A stretch of DNA of 20,382 nt from JANMZR01 sp031383555 (lineage in GTDB: Bacteria; Bacteroidota; Bacteroidia; Cytophagales; Spirosomataceae). This document shows, in pieces, positions 16,053-20,382 of the stretch (the first letter of the stretch is position 1; the number at the start of each line of letters is the position of its first letter). The translations under genes and the position numbers were made by a program. A model generated the notes under the pieces. The model worked only from the letters and a program-made list of their open reading frames with translations, did no database searches and was not told the origin of the DNA. Location of the stretch: contig JANMZR010000098.1 in assembly GCA_031383555.1 (NCBI GenBank), positions 1 through 20,382 on the forward strand, given 5' to 3'.

Positions 16053-16062
16053 CATTGTTGCA
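16048..16062. promoter_or_regulatory. Zur-like operator 2
   Basis: TGCAACATTGTTGCA is a perfect 7-1-7 palindrome that includes the TTG of the -33 element. The 7-1-7 form is typical of Fur-superfamily sites, and the neighbouring ZnuD-like receptor makes Zur the best candidate. Confidence 0.65.
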
Positions 16063-16085
16063 AATAATTAATTAACAAATTATAC

Positions 16086-18512
16086 TTAGAAATTAAATTT
16101 GCCTCTTAAAACGAAATTTCGACCAATTTCATCAGAAAAATAACGAAAACGATTGAGGTAGTCTCGATAACGAGTATTAGCCAAGTTACTACCGGTAAGT
16201 GATAAGCTGAATTGTTGCTTTTTGCGAATTGTAAAATTATGGCCAAAGGAAGCTCCAAAAAGGTGATAGGCGGGCGGTGGCGGTGCATAATCGCCACCAA
16301 ACTCGTTAAAAATTATTTCTGAGGATGGAATTTCGCTAAATATAATTTTTAAAGGAACTCGGCTTTGTTTTGCTACAAATTGGTAATTGAAGCTTATAAA
16401 ACTATTTTTGTTTTCATATCTTATGCCATTTTCCCAACGATTGGCAGGTATCATAATCAATGGCTGCTTATTAGAAATATCATGAGCCTTTAATAATGCC
16501 ATTTTAGAATTTAAAGATAAATTTTTACCAATTTGATAATTCATACTAAAATCAATTCCTTGAAAACGAGCCTTTGTTTGTGTGTAAAAAAACTCAGGGA
16601 AAGCTCCACGCACACTTAATATTGGCCTACCAGTTGGTGAAAGAAAAATATAATTATTAATATTATTATTGTATAAATGAAGCTCAACTTGCAGCTTTTT
16701 AACAGCATAGTTTATTGTAAATGAAGCATTTAAAGCCACTTCTGGCAAAAGGTTTTCATTACCTCTCTCAAAGCTGCCAGCTCCATGATGAACACCATTA
16801 CTGTACAACTCATTTACGGTGGCAGCCCTCCAAGCAGAGCTAAAATTCGTAAGCAGGTTCCAGCGAGCGTCTGGCCTAAAGTTATAACCAAATGTTGCCG
16901 TGACGTTCTGATTATCTTTGTTATTTGAAACTATATCTTGTTGGCCACGAGGTATTCGATAAACTTTAAGTTTGCGAGTATCATATCGAATTCCAGTTTC
17001 CAATTCCCATTTATTTCGTACAATTCTTTCTATTAAAAAAACACCCATTGTGTTATTATTAAAATTAGGAATGAGTACTGTTGACGAACGAGGCGCTTTC
17101 AATGCACCTGTAGTAAGATTTTCTTGAACCATCGCTGCCATACCAATTGAACCAGTAAAAAGCTTATAAACTGGCTTATGTTCAAATAATATTTCACTAG
17201 TGTAGGTGTCTAATTTGAATAACTGGACCAAGTTTTTATCTCCTCGTAATATATCCACTTCACGCCGAAAGTCGTTCTGATAGCCAAAAGTAAACGAGAG
17301 CTTACCAATTGGCATGGTTTTGCTATTGAGCACTTTCAACAAACTATGCTCAACATCTTGAAATGGCCTATCTATCGCATAGCTAAAAGCTTTGGGGCTG
17401 TAGACAGCTTGAGGGCTTTCTCTTTGCAGCGCAGCAATAAGATCAGTGATATTGCCAATATGTGAACCTGAAAAAATACCTATTTTGGTATTGAAATGAC
17501 TAAAAAATACTTCTGAAAGCCAATTTCTTGATTTATAATTGGCTGCTATTGAAAAGTTTTTCTCTTCTACTCCGGTATTAGCCAAAGTGTAGGATGGAGT
17601 TGAAATATTACCACCACGTTTTATAGTACCTTGCAATCGAAAGCCAAATGAATATAATTTAGCATTTATTCTTTTTTTAGGTTGTAAACCTGCTTCAAGA
17701 ATCCCGGAATTTACTGTTTGTCGGCCATTACTAAAAAAAACTGAATTAAATTCGCCACCGATTTTATTAGTGTCGGGTAATGCCTCAGGCTCTAACTTTA
17801 CAACGCCAGCAATTGCATCGGAGCCGTATCTTACTCCTGCAGCACCTTTCAAAACTATGATTTTATTAGCCACAAAAGGATCTATTTCAGGAGCATGTTC
17901 GCTACCCCATTGCTGCCCTTCTTGTCGAATGCCATTATTTAGTATTAATATTCTATTTGAATGCATACCATGGATCACAGGCTTTGAAATTGAACTACCT
18001 GTTTGTAAGGTAGTTATGCCTGAAATTTGCTTTAAGGCTTCACCCAAAGTTTGGCCTCGAGTTTGATCCAAAGCTGAATTTTCCAGGCTATTTTTAGCTT
18101 GAGTTAAATTCTCGATTTTGCTCGCCTTTATTTCTACATGATCTAGATGGTATTCGTCTTCATTTAGCTTAAAATCATGCTCATAATTTTCATTATGATT
18201 TAAATTTATTTTTAGACTAACTTCTTGATACCCGATTATTCGGCATATGATAATTTGGCTACCATGGCATAATTTATTAAAGTGGTAATGGCCTTTGGAA
18301 TCTGTAGTAGTCCCTTTTGTGGTTCCTTTTAACAATATAACTGCACCAACAATTGGTTGTTTTGTAGCAACATCATTTACTTCTCCATGCAACTGGCAAT
18401 TACAATCATTTTCGGGTTTTATTTGGGCAAAAGCAATCGTTTGAAGCCAAAATATTATTACAGTAAATAAATACTTGGCATTTTTAAAAAAATAAAACTG
18501 ATTTTGTCTCAA
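16086..18512 (-). CDS. TonB-dependent receptor, ZnuD-like (probable zinc or other metal uptake)
   Basis: 808-aa outer-membrane receptor. Signal sequence about 1-29 (ending AFAQ), then a short cysteine-bearing segment DCNCQLHGEV (36-45) that opens the CarboxypepD_reg domain (about 38-115), TonB-box-like HLDHVEIKA (122-130), plug about 140-245 and a barrel to the C-terminal GKFNF. The plug motif HGMHSNRILILNNGIRQEGQQWGSEHAPEID (from residue 181) and VLKGAAGVRYGSDAIAGVV follow the ZnuD-like class, whose loops bind zinc. No other start fits: an in-frame TAA lies at 18516-18518 and no ATG precedes the signal sequence, so TTG at 18512 must start translation. No clear promoter consensus or TGCAACA box was found in the 199 nt upstream, although such boxes control the next gene. 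The ligand is inferred, not shown. Confidence 0.85.
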   Translation of the reverse strand: MRQNQFYFFKNAKYLFTVIIFWLQTIAFAQIKPENDCNCQLHGEVNDVATKQPIVGAVILLKGTTKGTTTDSKGHYHFNKLCHGSQIIICRIIGYQEVSLKINLNHNENYEHDFKLNEDEYHLDHVEIKASKIENLTQAKNSLENSALDQTRGQTLGEALKQISGITTLQTGSSISKPVIHGMHSNRILILNNGIRQEGQQWGSEHAPEIDPFVANKIIVLKGAAGVRYGSDAIAGVVKLEPEALPDTNKIGGEFNSVFFSNGRQTVNSGILEAGLQPKKRINAKLYSFGFRLQGTIKRGGNISTPSYTLANTGVEEKNFSIAANYKSRNWLSEVFFSHFNTKIGIFSGSHIGNITDLIAALQRESPQAVYSPKAFSYAIDRPFQDVEHSLLKVLNSKTMPIGKLSFTFGYQNDFRREVDILRGDKNLVQLFKLDTYTSEILFEHKPVYKLFTGSIGMAAMVQENLTTGALKAPRSSTVLIPNFNNNTMGVFLIERIVRNKWELETGIRYDTRKLKVYRIPRGQQDIVSNNKDNQNVTATFGYNFRPDARWNLLTNFSSAWRAATVNELYSNGVHHGAGSFERGNENLLPEVALNASFTINYAVKKLQVELHLYNNNINNYIFLSPTGRPILSVRGAFPEFFYTQTKARFQGIDFSMNYQIGKNLSLNSKMALLKAHDISNKQPLIMIPANRWENGIRYENKNSFISFNYQFVAKQSRVPLKIIFSEIPSSEIIFNEFGGDYAPPPPAYHLFGASFGHNFTIRKKQQFSLSLTGSNLANTRYRDYLNRFRYFSDEIGRNFVLRGKFNF

Positions 18513-18626
18513 AACTTAATGATAATTGCGCTAAAAACGTAAAATTAAGGCATTTTGTTTGCATTTTTAAACAATACAGGTAAAACAGTGATTCTACTTA
18601 CAATAAGTTAAATTTGTTGAAAGAGA

Positions 18627-18658
18627 TTTTACAATTGGTAGTAGAAATAATATTTTTG
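18627..18658 (+). promoter_or_regulatory. Candidate promoter of the NmrA-like gene
   Basis: TATTTTTG at 18651-18658 fits the -7 consensus TAnnTTTG; TTTT at 18627-18630, 20 nt before it, is a weak -33 element. The leader to the ATG at 18712 is about 48 nt and ends in an A-rich stretch (AGAAAAGAAAAT). Confidence 0.45.
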
Positions 18659-18711
18659 CAATATCAAATGAATTACTGCCATTTAATTATTAACATTTTA
18701 GAAAAGAAAAT

Positions 18712-19614
18712 ATGCAAAAAACAATTATAATTTTAGGCGCCACTGGTAATTTGGGCAGAAAAATTGCCCATGAATTATTGACTAATAAAGCGAAAGTAAA
18801 AGCAGTAGTAAGAATTGGAGCAGATAAGGAAAAGGTAGAACAATTAGCCCAAAATGGCATAGAAGTAATCGAAGTTAATTTTGATGATCCTGTTGCTTTA
18901 CAGCTGGCCTTTGCTGGAGCCGATTGTTTGGTGAGTGCTTTGGCGGGTTTAAAAGATGTAATTAATGACTTGCAAATAAAGATAGTAGAGGCTACCTTGG
19001 CTGCAAATGTGCCAAGATTTATACCAAGTGATTTCTGCACGGATTTTACTGTACTTACACCAGGTACTAACAGAAATTTAGACACTCGCAGGGCTTTTCA
19101 TGATTTTATAAATACAAAAAAAATAAAAACGACGAGTATTTTCAATGGGGCGTTTATGGAATTAATCACGGGAAACATGCCTTTGATATTGTATAAACTA
19201 AAGAGAATATTGTGTTGGGGCAATCCAAACATTAAAATGGATTTTACCCACACCCAAAACGTTGCAGCTTACACTGCAAAAGTAGCTTTGGATGACAATA
19301 GCCCAAGATATTTAAGAATTGCCGGCGAAAGTATAAGTGCTAACGAGACCGCTGACCTACTAACTAAAATTTCAAATAACACTTTCAAACTTTTAAAGCC
19401 TGGGGGTATTGGCTTGTTAAATATTCTGATCAAAATCACAAAAATATTTGCAGCCCAACCCAATGAGCTTTATCCGCCTTGGCAAGGAATGCAATATATG
19501 AGAGATATGATGGAGGGCAAAGCAGCTCTAAAAATGCATGATAATAATAAATATGATTTGATGAAATGGATTTCATTTGAAGAGTACTTATTAAAAGAAA
19601 AATTTACCTCATAA
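18712..19614 (+). CDS. NmrA-like / isoflavone-reductase-type NAD(P)-binding protein
   Basis: 300-aa cytoplasmic protein of the atypical short-chain dehydrogenase group. The N-terminus IIILGATGNLGRKI (5-18) is the dinucleotide-binding GxxGxxG loop, and VVRIGADKEK (about 33-42) follows in the place where NADP(H) enzymes contact the 2'-phosphate. RFIPSDFCTDF (from about 102) is the counterpart of the RFLPSEFG motif of isoflavone-reductase-like proteins. The usual catalytic Lys is not obvious; the following stretch reads NRNLDTRRAFHDF. NTKKIKTTSIFNGAFMELI corresponds to the substrate-site segment. It may be a reductase of small aromatic or quinone substrates or a redox sensor like NmrA; nothing nearby fixes the substrate. 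It stands alone on the plus strand, divergent from the ZnuD-like receptor gene. Confidence 0.82.
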   Translation: MQKTIIILGATGNLGRKIAHELLTNKAKVKAVVRIGADKEKVEQLAQNGIEVIEVNFDDPVALQLAFAGADCLVSALAGLKDVINDLQIKIVEATLAANVPRFIPSDFCTDFTVLTPGTNRNLDTRRAFHDFINTKKIKTTSIFNGAFMELITGNMPLILYKLKRILCWGNPNIKMDFTHTQNVAAYTAKVALDDNSPRYLRIAGESISANETADLLTKISNNTFKLLKPGGIGLLNILIKITKIFAAQPNELYPPWQGMQYMRDMMEGKAALKMHDNNKYDLMKWISFEEYLLKEKFTS

Positions 19615-19631
19615 TTACCATAACTTCATTG

Positions 19632-19832
19632 GTTTAAACCCATATTACGCATTAGATATTGTAGTGAAGGAAAATCAGGCAAAAAGAAAACAACACACGT
19701 AAAAAATTTACCGGAACAATAGCCATAGCTATTGTGAGGATACATTTTTGAGTATGGAAGCTTTATTGAAACTGACGGGCGGCGAACCGCTTTTTATGTA
19801 ATAAATACCTAATGCGTAATCTGGGTTAAAAC
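19632..19832. mobile_element. MITE-like element, 201 bp, with 29-bp imperfect terminal inverted repeats
   Basis: The left end (19632-19660, core ACCCATATTACGCATTAG) and right end (19804-19832, core CTAATGCGTAATCTGGGT) are inverted copies with 3 mismatches in 29 bp. The interior holds no transposase, only short hairpins: CAATAGC/GCTATTG (19717-19734) and GCGG/CCGC around CGAA near the right side. This fits a non-autonomous miniature element mobilised in trans by an IS with the same ends. The exact target duplication is unclear; TAAA/TTAA-like bases flank both ends. It accounts for most of the 274-nt gap between the NmrA-like and GH65 genes. Confidence 0.7.
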
Positions 19833-19841
19833 AAATCTATC

Positions 19842-19870
19842 AAAAAAAATCCCGCCAGAGTGACGGGATT
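19842..19870 (-). terminator. Intrinsic terminator of the right-hand GH65 gene
   Basis: AATCCCG (19848-19854) pairs with CGGGATT (19864-19870), extended by a further CA/TG pairing after one mismatch, to give a stem of about 9 bp with a 3-nt loop. On the minus strand it is followed by eight T (A-run 19842-19849). It begins 18 nt past the stop at 19889, a textbook position. Confidence 0.85.
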
Positions 19871-19888
19871 CTAAAAAAAGGATATAGT

Positions 19889-20382
19889 CTAATAAACTAC
19901 TTCCAACACTTCATCATAGGTTATTTCTTTGTCAAAAACAGATAGGCTGATACTTTGTTTTTTACCGCTATTTCTAATATTTATTTTGTCTTGCGTCACA
20001 CTGATAGTAAGTTGAGTGCCTTTCCAATTGATTTTAAAATTGATTTCTTCAATGTCTTTTGGTAATCTTGGACTGATTCTTAACTTACCTCCAACCATTC
20101 GTACCCCACCAAAACCACAAACCGTTATTTGCCAAATGCCTCCTAATGCAGCTCCATGAATACCATGATCTGAGGTTTTCATGTTGGGCCCTAAATCTAT
20201 TTCTGAAGCTCTTCTAAATAAATCATACGACAATACGGTATCTTCTAAATCATTTGCCAAAATAGCATGTGTCGAAAGACTGAGTGATGAATCGTGAAGG
20301 GTTTTGGGTTCGTAATAGTTAAAATTAGCTTGTTTTACTTCTTTGGTAAATTTGTGTTCTAATAGATACATCAGCATTACCA
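19889..20382 (-). CDS. GH65 family phosphorylase/hydrolase, C-terminal part (5' end beyond the window)
   Basis: The frame is open to the right edge, so only the last 164 or so residues are visible; the ATG at 20377 is internal, because VMLMYLL continues the GH65 motif QADVLMLLYLL. Seen are the end of the (alpha/alpha)6 barrel, YYEPKTLHDSSLS with the phosphate-site HDSS, DHGIHGAALGGIWQITVCGFGGVRM, and the C-terminal beta-domain (LRISPRLPKDIEEINFKINWKG). Compared with the complete GH65 protein at 1041-3365 it has HDSS instead of HESS and SDHGIHGAALGGIW instead of DGCHITSMAGTWM, so it is a different subfamily (kojibiose-, nigerose- or trehalose-type) rather than a recent duplicate. The substrate cannot be named from this fragment. 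An intrinsic terminator follows directly. Confidence 0.85.
   Translation of the reverse strand, partial: VMLMYLLEHKFTKEVKQANFNYYEPKTLHDSSLSLSTHAILANDLEDTVLSYDLFRRASEIDLGPNMKTSDHGIHGAALGGIWQITVCGFGGVRMVGGKLRISPRLPKDIEEINFKINWKGTQLTISVTQDKINIRNSGKKQSISLSVFDKEITYDEVLEVVY

Noticed and set aside
18690..19085. 131-codon open frame antisense to the NmrA-like gene
   Set aside because: It is a mirror frame of a well-supported coding sequence and shows no domain pattern. The same holds for antisense frames at 3663-3962, 7984-8493, 14312-14824 and 17770-18066.
1..20382. CRISPR arrays, prophage genes, toxin-antitoxin or defence systems
   Set aside because: No regularly spaced direct repeats, integrase, phage structural genes or toxin-antitoxin pairs are visible on either strand.

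Overview
The window reads as chromosomal DNA of a Bacteroidota bacterium (Flavobacteriia/Cytophagia-like). Signs are the high AT content, outer-membrane TonB-dependent receptors whose N-terminus carries a carboxypeptidase-regulatory-like (CarboxypepD_reg) domain, A-rich leaders mostly without Shine-Dalgarno sequences, and several promoters of the Bacteroidota type (TTTG, about 20 nt, TAnnTTTG). No tRNA, rRNA, CRISPR array or complete insertion sequence was seen.

Layout, left to right. (1) 2-988 (+): the 3' part of a gene for a DEGS1-like dihydroceramide/sphingolipid desaturase, convergent on (2) 1041-3365 (-), a complete GH65 disaccharide phosphorylase; a perfect palindrome lies between them as a shared terminator. 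(3) 3614-6382 (+): three independent genes, namely a secreted alpha/beta-hydrolase, a small DUF4174 protein and a stand-alone PAS protein. (4) 6405-12517 (-): an apparent iron-acquisition operon, in transcription order DUF4856 lipoprotein, imelysin-like lipoprotein, a membrane protein homologous over its whole length to vitamin K-dependent gamma-carboxylase (HTTM/VKGC), and a FecA-type TonB receptor. The receptor frame carries one in-frame TAA (7374-7376) with coding sequence intact on both sides. (5) 12841-15120 (-): a second TonB receptor, iron/siderophore-like. (6) 15404-18512 (-): a third TonB receptor, ZnuD-like, followed by a small lipoprotein with its own promoter. (7) 18712-19614 (+): an NmrA-like NAD(P)-binding protein. 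(8) 19632-19832: a 201-bp MITE-like element with 29-bp inverted ends. (9) 19889-20382 (-): the C-terminal part of a second GH65 enzyme.

Regulation is the most telling part. The iron operon has a strong promoter (TTTG-N20-TAGTTTTG) with two tandem, 32-nt-spaced imperfect palindromes over and behind it. A related 18-bp perfect palindrome occupies the -33 region of the second TonB receptor. The small lipoprotein has a different pair of palindromes (TGCAACATTGTTGCA type) covering its -33 and -7 elements, the layout expected for a Zur-like repressor. I infer that 6.4-18.5 kb is a metal-uptake island with at least two regulatory circuits. The least understood piece is the gamma-carboxylase homolog between two iron-type lipoproteins and a FecA receptor. 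These are assignments by eye from motifs and family knowledge; no database search was run.
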